Position numbers and translations under genes: made by a program
Shown: positions 1-6,006 of the stretch, in pieces
Layout: every line of letters starts with the position of its first letter
Position numbering within the stretch: position 1 is the first letter of the stretch
Notes under the pieces: model-generated
Seen by the model: the letters and a program-made list of their open reading frames with translations, nothing else
Told to the model about the DNA's origin: nothing
The model's database searches: none
Assembly: GCA_900549945.1 (NCBI GenBank)
Contig: URQJ01000051.1
Span: 1-11,207 of the forward strand
Reading direction: 5' to 3'
Length of the DNA stretch: 11,207 bases
Source of the DNA: an uncultured Oscillospiraceae bacterium
Lineage (GTDB): Bacteria > Bacillota > Clostridia > Oscillospirales > Acutalibacteraceae

Positions 1-1
1 G

Positions 2-373
2 CCCGAGCCGCTCCGCACACAGGCGGCGGAGGTTCTCGAACGCCACCCCGCGCTGCTGCGCGCCTTTCCGGCACGCGCATCCCGCTGGCTTGCGGCGGAG
101 GAGACGCGCTTTTTCCCCGCAAAATTTGCCGACGCGCTGCTGACCGGCCGCGCCCTGTACCGCCGCTTTCTCGAGGAGGCCGGCGCCTTGGAGCAGGCGC
201 CCCTTTTCGCCTGTGAAAGCACCCGCGCCGCATGGCACGCCGTCAAAAACGGGCTGTACAAGGCGGCGCTCCTGCGCGAAAACCATATCGTGCTCGACGA
301 ATCGTGCAGCCGCCTCGCCGCTCTCCTCGAGCAGGAAATGGAAACGGCCCGAAAAATTTTGGCGCGCGCCTAA
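2..373 (+). CDS. C-terminal part of an unrecognised protein
   Basis: An open frame enters from the left edge and runs 123 codons to a TAA at 371-373; the true start lies outside the window. The visible part is rich in Ala, Leu, Arg and Glu, looks wholly helical and has no membrane segment. It ends in an amphipathic stretch (ALLEQEMETARKILARA). Codon use with G/C at third positions matches the genes to the right, so it is likely a real gene. I do not recognise the family. The last codons are followed at 421-459 by a long inverted repeat without a T-tract, so no clear intrinsic terminator for this gene is visible before the next promoter. Confidence 0.75.
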   Translation, partial: PEPLRTQAAEVLERHPALLRAFPARASRWLAAEETRFFPAKFADALLTGRALYRRFLEEAGALEQAPLFACESTRAAWHAVKNGLYKAALLRENHIVLDESCSRLAALLEQEMETARKILARA

Positions 374-413
374 CCGGCACGCCTCCTGTGCGCGGAGAAT
401 TTTCCCGGAGCGG

Positions 414-443
414 TTGCGCAGAAGCGCCCCTGTGTGCTATGAT
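414..443 (+). promoter_or_regulatory. Predicted promoter of the Crp/Fnr-family regulator gene
   Basis: A -35-like TTGCGC (414-419) stands 18 bp from a -10-like TATGAT (438-443). The -10 is preceded by TGC, giving an extended -10 (TGnTATGAT). The predicted transcript starts near 450, about 50 nt before the ATG. The -10 sits in the centre of a large inverted repeat (separate entry). This is a prediction from sequence only. Confidence 0.5.
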
Positions 444-459
444 TACAGCAGGGCGCTTC
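421..459. repeat. Long inverted repeat centred on the -10 box, candidate operator
   Basis: The arms GAAGCGCCC (421-429) and GGGCGCTTC (451-459) are perfect inverted copies. Inside them CTGT (430-433) and ACAG (445-448) also pair, leaving a 2-nt bulge (CA, 449-450). The loop contains the TATGAT -10 box. The arm centres lie 30 bp apart, about three helical turns, so two protein units could bind on the same DNA face and bracket the -10. It could alternatively act as an RNA hairpin in read-through transcripts from the upstream gene; no T-run follows, so it is not a classic terminator. Confidence 0.5.
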
Positions 460-501
460 ACCTCAAAAGGAACGCGGTGAGGCGCAGACAGGAGGCCGAC
501 C

Positions 502-1164
502 ATGGAAAACATCGCACAGCATCTGCCCCGGCTGCCGTACTGGGGCGACCTGACGGACGCGGAGCGGGACGCCGTCGCGCGTCACGCGGTCGTGCGGCAC
601 TACCCGAAGGGCAGCGTCATCCACAGCGGCGGCAGCGCCTGCCTCGGGATGATCTGCGTCCTGCACGGCAGCCTGCGTACCTACCTGCTCTCCGAGGAGG
701 GGCGCGAAATCACGCTGTTCCGGCTTGAAACGGGCGACCCCTGCGTGCTCTCGGCCGCCTGCGTCGTCAGCCAGATTACCTTTGACACGCAGATGGAGGC
801 GGAAACCGACTGCGACCTCTTGATCGTCGGCGCCGCGGTGTTCAAAAAGCTGACGGAGGAGAACATCTATGTGCGCTGCTTTTTATACGAGCTTGCGACG
901 GAGCGCTTTTCTGCCGTGATGTGGACGATGCAGCGCATCCTGTTTGAAAAGGTTGACCGGCGGCTCGCGGATTTCCTGCTTTCGGAAAGCGAGAAAACCG
1001 GCAGCGGCGAGCTCCGCATGACGCACGAGGAGATCGCCCGGCAGATCAGCTCGGCGCGCGAGGTCGTCGCGCGGATGCTCAAGCGCTTTTCGGCGGACGG
1101 CCTCGTCGAGCTCAAGCGCGGCGCCGTGCGGCTCACGGACCCCGAAGCCCTGCGAAAAATATAG
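502..1164 (+). CDS. Crp/Fnr-family transcriptional regulator
   Basis: This 220-aa protein has the usual Crp/Fnr length and layout. Residues about 15-115 form a cyclic-nucleotide-binding-type beta barrel (KGSVIHSGG, then a Gly-rich LHGSLRTYLLSEEGREITLF stretch). A long dimerisation helix covers about 120-160, and a C-terminal winged helix-turn-helix about 170-215 (THEEIARQISSAREVVARML, then GLVELKRGAVRLTD). The start is ATG 502 with AGGAGG at 490-495, 6 nt upstream. There is no N-terminal Cys cluster of the FNR iron-sulfur type, but six Cys are scattered (47, 52, 81, 87, 104, 126), so redox sensing by thiols is conceivable but unproven. The effector is unknown. Its own terminator ends the unit, and the thioredoxin/CoA-disulfide reductase operon follows on the same strand, making that operon the natural candidate target (inference). 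Confidence 0.9.
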   Translation: MENIAQHLPRLPYWGDLTDAERDAVARHAVVRHYPKGSVIHSGGSACLGMICVLHGSLRTYLLSEEGREITLFRLETGDPCVLSAACVVSQITFDTQMEAETDCDLLIVGAAVFKKLTEENIYVRCFLYELATERFSAVMWTMQRILFEKVDRRLADFLLSESEKTGSGELRMTHEEIARQISSAREVVARMLKRFSADGLVELKRGAVRLTDPEALRKI

Positions 1165-1171
1165 CCTCACC

Positions 1172-1202
1172 TTCTCCGGCGCTCTGCCGGAGAAATTTTT
1201 TT
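1172..1202 (+). terminator. Rho-independent terminator after the regulator gene
   Basis: A perfect 9-bp stem (TTCTCCGGC 1172-1180 with GCCGGAGAA 1186-1194) closes a 5-nt loop and is followed by A and seven T (1196-1202). It starts 7 nt after the TAG stop. It separates the regulator from the thioredoxin operon. Confidence 0.93.
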
Positions 1203-1226
1203 GAAATTTTTCTGCCGAATGCGACC

Positions 1227-1261
1227 TTGTCACAGACAAATACGTGAAAATGCGGTAAACT
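1227..1261 (+). promoter_or_regulatory. Candidate promoter and operator of the trxA operon
   Basis: A perfect dyad TTGTC-aca-GACAA lies at 1227-1239. A second, wider imperfect dyad TTGTCAC-N10-GTGAAAA spans 1227-1250. A weak promoter can be drawn as CAGACA (1233-1238), 17 bp, TAAACT (1256-1261), which would be overlapped by the dyads. A competing -10 is TATGAT (1297-1302) with no good -35; with that start the wider dyad would be centred near -70, a position typical of class I Crp-type activation. The TTG...CAA ends resemble Crp/Fnr-type sites, but the 3-bp spacer is not the standard one. Which reading is right cannot be decided here. Confidence 0.35.
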
Positions 1262-1334
1262 ACAGCCAGAGGCTCGGAAAAGGCCGGGCTCCAGCTTATG
1301 ATTTAAAAGAATTCAGAAAGGATCTGTGATTCAA

Positions 1335-1646
1335 ATGGCAGAATTAACCATTACAAAAAACAATTTTGACGCGGAGGTCATGCAGTCGAAGCTGCCCGTC
1401 CTCATCGATTTCTGGGCAAGCTGGTGCGGCCCGTGCCGCATGCTCGCGCCTGTCATCGAGCAGATCGCAGAGGAAACCGCGGGCCGCATGAAGGTCGGCA
1501 AGGTCAACGTCGACGAGGAGCCGGAGCTCGCCTCTGCCTTCCAGATTGCGAGCATCCCGACGCTCGTCGTCATCCGCGACGGCAAGGCCGTGCAGACGGC
1601 GGTCGGCGTGCAGCCGAAGGACAGCATTCTCGCTATGCTCCAATAA
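1335..1646 (+). CDS. trxA: Thioredoxin
   Basis: This 103-aa protein is a complete single-domain thioredoxin. It has the active site WCGPC (residues 30-34) in the context FWASWCGPCRMLAP, the buried Asp25, and the cis-proline loop SIPT (Pro75). It reduces disulfides in the cytoplasm, normally recharged by thioredoxin reductase, which is not in the window. The start is ambiguous: AAAGGA at 1317-1322 is 12 nt from ATG 1335 and only 3 nt from an in-frame GTG at 1326, which would add three residues. I use the ATG because the protein then has the usual length. The next gene starts 23 nt after the stop, so the two are likely co-transcribed, which suggests a joint role in low-molecular-weight thiol or persulfide reduction (inference). 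Confidence 0.95.
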   Translation: MAELTITKNNFDAEVMQSKLPVLIDFWASWCGPCRMLAPVIEQIAEETAGRMKVGKVNVDEEPELASAFQIASIPTLVVIRDGKAVQTAVGVQPKDSILAMLQ

Positions 1647-1669
1647 ACCGAAAAGGGGAGGAAAACGCA

Positions 1670-3382
1670 ATGAAAGTCGTCATCATCGGCGGCGTCGCGG
1701 GCGGCGCTTCCGCCGCGGCACGGCTGCGCCGGCTCGACGAAGCGGCCGAAATCATCATCTTCGAGCGCTCGGGCTTCATTTCCTACGCGAACTGCGGGCT
1801 GCCGTACTACATCGGCGGCACGATCGAGGACGAAAGCGACCTGACGCTGCAAACGCCGCAGAGCTTTTGGCGCCGCTTTCGCATCGACGCGCGCGTGCGC
1901 CACGAGGTCACGGCCATCGACCGCGAAAAAAAGACCGTGTCGGTTCTAAACCTCGAAACCGGCGAGCGCCTGACGGAAAGCTACGACAAGCTGATCCTTT
2001 CGCCCGGCGCCGTGCCGGTGCGCCCGAAGCTGCCGGGCATCGAGAGCGAGCGAATCCAGACGCTGCGCACAGTGGAGGACACGCTGCGCATCCGCGCGAT
2101 GGCCGTGGGGCTGAAGCTGAAATCGGCCGTTGTGGTCGGCGGCGGCTTCATCGGCGTTGAGATGGCCGAAAACCTGCGCGGGCTCGGCATGGCGGTCAGC
2201 CTCATCGAGATGCAGCCGCAGGTGCTCGGCCAGTTCGACGGCGACATGGCGAGCTTCCTCCACGCGCACATGAAAAAGCACGGCGTCGAGCTGCTGCTCG
2301 GCCGTGCGGTCGCGGGCTTTGCGGATACGGAAAGCGGCGTGCGCGTTTCGCTCGGCGACGGCGCAGAGCTCGAAACCGACCTCGTGATCCTCGCGATCGG
2401 CGTTGCGCCGGACAGCCGCCTCGCCCGGGACGCCGGGCTTTCGCTCGGCGCGCGCGGCAGCATCGCCGTGAACGACCGCATGCAAACGAGCGACCCCGAT
2501 ATCTACGCGGTCGGCGACGCGGTCGAGATCGCACACCGGGTCACGGGCCAGCGCACGACGGTGCCGCTCGCAGGCCCCGCGAACAAGCAGGGGCGCATCG
2601 CGGCGGACAACATCGCCGGTCTGGAAAGCACCTACAAGGGCGCCGCCGGCACCTCGGTCTTAAAGGTGTTCGACATGACCGCGGCCTCGAGCGGCCTTTC
2701 GGAGCGCGCGGCACAGGCGGCGGGCATCCCCTATCAGAAAATCATCCTCTCCCCGGCCTCGCACGCCGCCTACTACCCGGGCGGCTCGGTGATGACGATG
2801 AAGCTGCTGTTCTCCCCCGCGGGCGAGCGCATTCTCGGCGCGCAGATCGTCGGCTTCGACGGCGTAGACAAGCGCATCGACGTGTTCGCCACCGCCATGC
2901 AGGCCGGCCTGCCGGTCACAGCGCTGACAGATCTCGACCTCGCCTACGCGCCGCCATACGCCTCCGCAAAGGACCCGGTCAACATGGCCGGCTTCATCGC
3001 GGAAAACGTGCTTTCCGGCCGGGTAAAGCAGTTCTTTTACGAGGATCTCGCCGCGCTCCCGACGGACGGCAGCGTGACGCTGCTCGACACCCGCACAAAC
3101 GGCGAATACGCCGGCGGCCATGCCGAGGGCTTCACGACGCACATCCCGGTCGACGACCTGCGCGCGCGCATCGGCGAGCTCGATAACTCGAAGCCCGTCT
3201 ATGTGATGTGCCAGTCCGGCCTGCGCAGCTACATCGCCTGCCGCATCCTCGCCCAGAACGGCTTTGACTGCCGCAACTTCGCGGGCGGCTACCGCTTCTA
3301 CGCGAGCGTGCAGCGCGACCATTTCGACGAAGGCTGCCGCACCGACTGCGGCGCGCCGCCGGCACAGGGCACAAAGGAATAA
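1670..3382 (+). CDS. CoA-disulfide reductase / NADH-dependent persulfide reductase with C-terminal rhodanese domain
   Basis: This 570-aa protein belongs to the pyridine nucleotide-disulfide oxidoreductase family with a fused rhodanese, the size and plan of known CoADR-RHD and Npsr enzymes. The FAD-binding motif is GGVAGGAS (7-14). The single redox Cys is Cys42 in SYANCGLPYYIGG, the CoA-disulfide reductase signature. The NAD(P)H motif is GGGFIG (157-162), and the second FAD motif contains Gly282-Asp283 (YAVGDA). The dimerisation domain has YAPPY. The rhodanese part, about 465-555, keeps the active-site loop CQSGLR with Cys514. The tail has two more Cys (CRTDC). The start is ATG 1670 with GGGGAGG at 1655-1661, 8 nt away. 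Family members reduce CoA disulfide, CoA persulfide or polysulfide with NAD(P)H; the fused rhodanese favours persulfide sulfur handling, but the exact substrate cannot be read from sequence. Confidence 0.93.
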   Translation: MKVVIIGGVAGGASAAARLRRLDEAAEIIIFERSGFISYANCGLPYYIGGTIEDESDLTLQTPQSFWRRFRIDARVRHEVTAIDREKKTVSVLNLETGERLTESYDKLILSPGAVPVRPKLPGIESERIQTLRTVEDTLRIRAMAVGLKLKSAVVVGGGFIGVEMAENLRGLGMAVSLIEMQPQVLGQFDGDMASFLHAHMKKHGVELLLGRAVAGFADTESGVRVSLGDGAELETDLVILAIGVAPDSRLARDAGLSLGARGSIAVNDRMQTSDPDIYAVGDAVEIAHRVTGQRTTVPLAGPANKQGRIAADNIAGLESTYKGAAGTSVLKVFDMTAASSGLSERAAQAAGIPYQKIILSPASHAAYYPGGSVMTMKLLFSPAGERILGAQIVGFDGVDKRIDVFATAMQAGLPVTALTDLDLAYAPPYASAKDPVNMAGFIAENVLSGRVKQFFYEDLAALPTDGSVTLLDTRTNGEYAGGHAEGFTTHIPVDDLRARIGELDNSKPVYVMCQSGLRSYIACRILAQNGFDCRNFAGGYRFYASVQRDHFDEGCRTDCGAPPAQGTKE

Positions 3383-3402
3383 AAAGGCCGGGCATGCCCG
3401 GC
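3381..3402 (-). terminator. Palindromic hairpin with minus-strand T-run, second terminator of the convergent pair
   Basis: GCCGGG-CATG-CCCGGC (3387-3402) folds into a 6-bp GC stem with a tetraloop. Read on the minus strand it is followed after C by TTTTT (complement of 3381-3385), a terminator pattern for transcription coming from the 108-aa gene. On the plus strand no T-run follows. Confidence 0.55.
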
Positions 3403-3415
3403 TCCGCATACGATG

Positions 3416-3460
3416 AAAAAGGACAGGGACGGCAAGCGCCGCCCCTGTTCTTCGCTTTTA
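3416..3460. terminator. Terminator between convergent genes, strongest on the minus strand
   Basis: A 13-bp stem with one mismatch (3421-3433 with 3438-3450, loop AAGC) lies between the two convergent stop codons. On the minus strand it is followed directly by TTTTT (complement of 3416-3420), a clear terminator for the 108-aa gene. On the plus strand the tail is TTCGCTTTTATT, a weaker T-rich stretch that may serve the reductase operon, so it may work in both directions. Confidence 0.8.
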
Positions 3461-3784
3461 TTCCTCTTCTTCGTTCGGCTCGTTCAGGCCCTTCAGGCAA
3501 AACACGACAGGACGCACGCCGTCCGAGCAGCAGCCAATACTGACGTTCGGCTTGTACCAGTTGTTTTCCACACGCCCGGCCATCGCGTTCACCTTGCTGT
3601 ACAGCTCAGTCCATGCCCATGGGCAGAACCCCTCGGGCATAACGGCACCGCCCGCGTACACAAAGCTGTCCCCCTCGTTCAGGATCGGGCATGGTCCCGC
3701 TTCGCGGCCCGCAGTCAGATACGCGTCGGCGATCTCCGGATAAAATTCCTTCTTCAGCACGGTGATTCGAACCTTTTGTCTCAT
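3458..3784 (-). CDS. TIGR04076-type small conserved protein
   Basis: The 108-aa product resembles the uncharacterised TIGR04076 family: N-terminal KVRITVLKKEFYPEIADAYL, the GPCP block (30-33), the PEGFCPWAW block (50-58), and the C-terminal CCSDGVRPVVF block (85-95). Its five Cys (32, 54, 85, 86, 96) lie mostly in these blocks, which hints at a thiol or metal role, but no function is established. An acidic tail (EEEE) ends it. The start is ATG 3784 with GGGAGG at 3792-3797, 7 nt upstream. An in-frame ATG at 3850 would lie upstream of the predicted transcription start, so the 22-residue longer version is rejected. It has its own strong promoter and terminator, and therefore looks like an independent, well-expressed single gene. 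Confidence 0.85.
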   Translation of the reverse strand: MRQKVRITVLKKEFYPEIADAYLTAGREAGPCPILNEGDSFVYAGGAVMPEGFCPWAWTELYSKVNAMAGRVENNWYKPNVSIGCCSDGVRPVVFCLKGLNEPNEEEE

Positions 3785-3817
3785 ACAGCATCCTCCCATC
3801 GTTTTTCTGCTGTATTC

Positions 3818-3846
3818 AGTATAGCGCGCGCCGTGCAGCTTGTCAA
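3818..3846 (-). promoter_or_regulatory. Strong SigA-type promoter of the 108-aa gene
   Basis: On the minus strand TTGACA (3841-3846), a 17-bp spacer and TATACT (3818-3823) form a near-perfect promoter. The predicted start is near 3811, about 27 nt before the ATG at 3784. The -35 lies only 25 bp past the stop codon of the phosphodiesterase gene, for which no terminator is visible, so some read-through from that gene is likely. Confidence 0.88.
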
Positions 3847-3871
3847 CCATTTGTTCGTTTATGCAGGGCGG

Positions 3872-5725
3872 TCACTGCAGCCGGGCCGTATCCTGCGCGG
3901 GCACTTCGTCCCGCCCGGCGTACTCGACGCCGCTGTGCGCGGCCTCGTAGGCCTCGACCGTCGCAGCCGTATCCGTCCAGTCGCTGATAAGGCCGACCAC
4001 GCCCATCTCCATGCACTGAAGCGTCTTTTCATCGTCGTTGACACTCCAGACGTAGACCGGCAGGCCGCAGCCGCGCGCCTGCGTCACGAGGCGGTTGGTG
4101 ACCATGCTTTCCTCCACCGCGAGAAAATCGATGTCGTAGCGCCAGATTGAATCGTCGATGTCGCCGGCGCTGCCGAACACACAGTAGCCCACCCACCACT
4201 CCGGGTGCGCGGCGTGTATGGAAAGCACGCTGTAGTAATCGAGCGACATAAACATGGCGCGGCTGCCGAAATCGTACTGCTCGACGAGCGCCGTTACCGC
4301 CGCGGCAAGCTGTTCCTGCCGCAGCGTGTCGCCCTTCAGCTCGATCAAAAGGCCGATGCCGTTCGGCGCATCCTGCACCGCCCGCAGCATCTCCTCGAGC
4401 GAAGGGATGCGCGCGGTTTTGCCGGGGTAGCTGTATTCGTCGCGCAGCTCGACCGCCTGCAGCTCGTCCCAAGTGTAGTCCGAAACGTTGCCCGAAGCGT
4501 CCGAAAGGCGCGAAAGGGCCGTGTCGTGAAAGATCACCGGCACGCCGTCCGCCGTGAGCTGCACGTCGATTTCGGCGTAATCCATGCCGTCCGCGTCCGC
4601 CGCGAGCACGGCCTCCACGGTGTTTTCAATCTCCAGATTGCAGCCGCGGTGGCCGATGGAGAGCGGCGCATGCACGAGCGGCGGCTGCCAGAGGCCGAGC
4701 ACGAGGTACGCCGCAAAGAGCAGGCCCGCCGCACCCGCGGCCGCTTTCCAGCGCTTCTTTTTAAAGGCCGCCCGCACGCGCGCCGCAAGCCCCTTCAGCC
4801 TGCGCACCGCGATGGCGAGCAGCACGCCGCCGTCGCCCTGCCAGTCGGGGTACAGCGTCGGGTGCAGGCCGGTCTTATCTGAAAGGCGGCGCAGAACAAC
4901 ATACAGGAACGCGGCCATGCCCGCGGAGAGCAGCACCGCCATAAGAACCCAGTAGACGAGATCCTTCCGAAACGCCTCGGAATAGACGAGAAACTTCAAA
5001 AAATTCCCGTCAAAATCGCTGTTTTCCAGCGGGTTGCGCCGCCAGAAGCGCGCGATTTCCGTCATGCCCTGATTCCAGATAAACAGGACGGCGATCACCT
5101 GCGCGGCGCCCAGCGCGCCGAGCTGCTTCCAGCAGGAGAGCCCGCCCCGAACCGCCGCGCCGAACCGCTCGCGGCGCAGCACCATGCGCACCGGCACGAA
5201 CAAAAGCAGAAGAAACGCGGCGTATACGAGAACATTGTACAGGATCATGCCGATCTGCCCGAGCGGCGGCGTGCGGCGCATCGCGTCGAAAATGAACTCC
5301 GGGATCGTGACGCTCGGCACCAGCGTGTTGACATAGCCAAGCCGCACGTGCGGCAGAAACAGCACGTAGTAGAGCGCCGCCGGGATAATGCCTGGGCCGC
5401 GCATCGCGCCGAGGTTCCACACGGAGGCCTTGAGAACCGTGCGCAGCCGGAACGGCGTGCCCTCCCGGCACAGCGCGACGATGTTGACAACGACGCTTAG
5501 CTCGTAAAAGACCAGCAGCGCGGACAGGAAAAACAGCGCCAGAAACAGCAGGCCGCCCTTTAGGTTCAGAAAAGTGCCGAGCATCTGCGCGTTGAATGAA
5601 ACGCCGACCGACGAAACATACGTCTGGTAGATCTCCCGCATGGCGGGGTTCACGAGGCAGAGAACGAACAGCTTGTACAGGACCTCGAAGCGGACGACTT
5701 CCCGCAATGCCCTGCCGAATTTCAT
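3872..5725 (-). CDS. Glycerophosphodiester phosphodiesterase with N-terminal membrane domain
   Basis: This 617-aa protein joins a multi-spanning membrane region (about 10-345, hydrophobic segments near 58-85, 112-128, 158-182, 203-217, 255-278 and 330-346) to a C-terminal GDPD domain (about 354-597). The catalytic set of the family is present: HRG (His359), ENT (Glu367), EID (Glu385, Asp387), His400 in FHD, and IELKG (Glu462). Such enzymes hydrolyse glycerophosphodiesters to glycerol-3-phosphate and an alcohol. The membrane-anchored form probably acts outside the membrane on lipid head groups or glycerophosphate polymers (inference). The start is ATG 5725 with AAGGAG at 5734-5739, 8 nt upstream. 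The frame stays open 82 codons further upstream, but that part lacks a start with a ribosome site and overlaps the promoter region. No terminator is seen after the stop. Confidence 0.92.
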   Translation of the reverse strand: MKFGRALREVVRFEVLYKLFVLCLVNPAMREIYQTYVSSVGVSFNAQMLGTFLNLKGGLLFLALFFLSALLVFYELSVVVNIVALCREGTPFRLRTVLKASVWNLGAMRGPGIIPAALYYVLFLPHVRLGYVNTLVPSVTIPEFIFDAMRRTPPLGQIGMILYNVLVYAAFLLLLFVPVRMVLRRERFGAAVRGGLSCWKQLGALGAAQVIAVLFIWNQGMTEIARFWRRNPLENSDFDGNFLKFLVYSEAFRKDLVYWVLMAVLLSAGMAAFLYVVLRRLSDKTGLHPTLYPDWQGDGGVLLAIAVRRLKGLAARVRAAFKKKRWKAAAGAAGLLFAAYLVLGLWQPPLVHAPLSIGHRGCNLEIENTVEAVLAADADGMDYAEIDVQLTADGVPVIFHDTALSRLSDASGNVSDYTWDELQAVELRDEYSYPGKTARIPSLEEMLRAVQDAPNGIGLLIELKGDTLRQEQLAAAVTALVEQYDFGSRAMFMSLDYYSVLSIHAAHPEWWVGYCVFGSAGDIDDSIWRYDIDFLAVEESMVTNRLVTQARGCGLPVYVWSVNDDEKTLQCMEMGVVGLISDWTDTAATVEAYEAAHSGVEYAGRDEVPAQDTARLQ

Positions 5726-5749
5726 AAATCTCACTCCTTGATGCGGTGG

Positions 5750-5773
5750 GGTGCGCGGCTGCGGCCGCGCACC
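5750..5773 (-). promoter_or_regulatory. Perfect 5'-leader hairpin of the phosphodiesterase mRNA
   Basis: GGTGCGCGGC (5750-5759) and GCCGCGCACC (5764-5773) form a perfect 10-bp stem with a 4-nt loop. Given the -10 box at 5778-5783, the transcript would begin around 5771, so the hairpin would form at its very 5' end, 10 nt before the ribosome-binding site. Terminal hairpins of this kind often protect mRNA from 5'-end-dependent decay; a regulatory role is possible but not shown. Confidence 0.55.
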
Positions 5774-5777
5774 AGAG

Positions 5778-5806
5778 AGTATACCACATTTCGGCGCGCA
5801 AAAAAA
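5778..5806 (-). promoter_or_regulatory. Extended -10 promoter of the phosphodiesterase gene
   Basis: On the minus strand TATACT (5778-5783) is preceded by TGG, an extended -10. The matching -35 region (5801-5806) reads only TTTTTT, a poor match, as expected of extended -10 promoters. It is divergent from the MATE-gene promoter about 100 bp away. Confidence 0.6.
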
Positions 5807-5885
5807 GGTCTTGCCGAAATTTCCCGGCAGAGCCGCCCGCGGCGCGCCGGGCGATGCGCCGCCGAAAAAAAATGCGCCGCAGGGC

Positions 5886-5913
5886 TTGACAAGTTTTTTA
5901 AATGTGGTATAGT
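5886..5913 (+). promoter_or_regulatory. Promoter of the MATE exporter transcript
   Basis: TTGACA (5886-5891), a 16-bp spacer and TATAGT (5908-5913), with TGG before the -10, form a strong promoter. Transcription should begin near 5920, giving a leader of about 155 nt before the exporter ATG at 6076. A promoter this strong followed by a terminator suggests control by premature termination. Confidence 0.85.
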
Positions 5914-5960
5914 AATGCTTTGTCGGAGGGCTTATAATCGTAAGTATAAGGCCGGATAAG

Positions 5961-6002
5961 ATGCTGGGCACACGGTTCGCCGGAGGCCGCTCTCACGTAT
6001 GA
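5961..6002 (+). CDS. Possible 13-aa leader peptide of the MATE attenuator
   Basis: ATG 5961 to TGA 6000-6002 encodes MLGTRFAGGRSHV. Only a weak ribosome site (AAGG at 5948-5951, 9 nt away) precedes it. The frame starts just before the antiterminator arm at 5966 and its stop codon lies in the internal hairpin, 4 nt before the terminator's 5' arm at 6007. A ribosome at the stop codon would cover that arm. The positioning is the main argument; the peptide itself is not recognised, and chance is a real possibility. Confidence 0.25.
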   Translation: MLGTRFAGGRSHV

Positions 6003-6006
6003 GGGC

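Noticed and set aside
502..1164. Iron-sulfur FNR-type oxygen sensor
   Set aside because: There is no N-terminal Cys cluster; the six Cys are scattered through the effector domain and dimer helix.
1424..1669. Upstream extension of the reductase frame, giving 652 aa
   Set aside because: It lies inside trxA in another frame. The ATG at 1670 has a good ribosome site and is followed at once by the FAD-binding motif.
3413..4150. Long plus-strand frame opposite the phosphodiesterase and TIGR04076-type genes
   Set aside because: It is antisense to two well-supported genes, crosses a terminator and a promoter, and its translation is Arg/His-rich without family features; typical of GC-rich shadow frames.
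4205..4882. 225-aa plus-strand frame opposite the GDPD domain
   Set aside because: Arg/His-rich shadow of the catalytic domain, with no start signals.
5726..5971. Upstream extension of the phosphodiesterase frame, giving 699 aa
   Set aside because: It crosses the predicted promoter and 5' hairpin, lacks a ribosome site and has low-complexity, non-family sequence.
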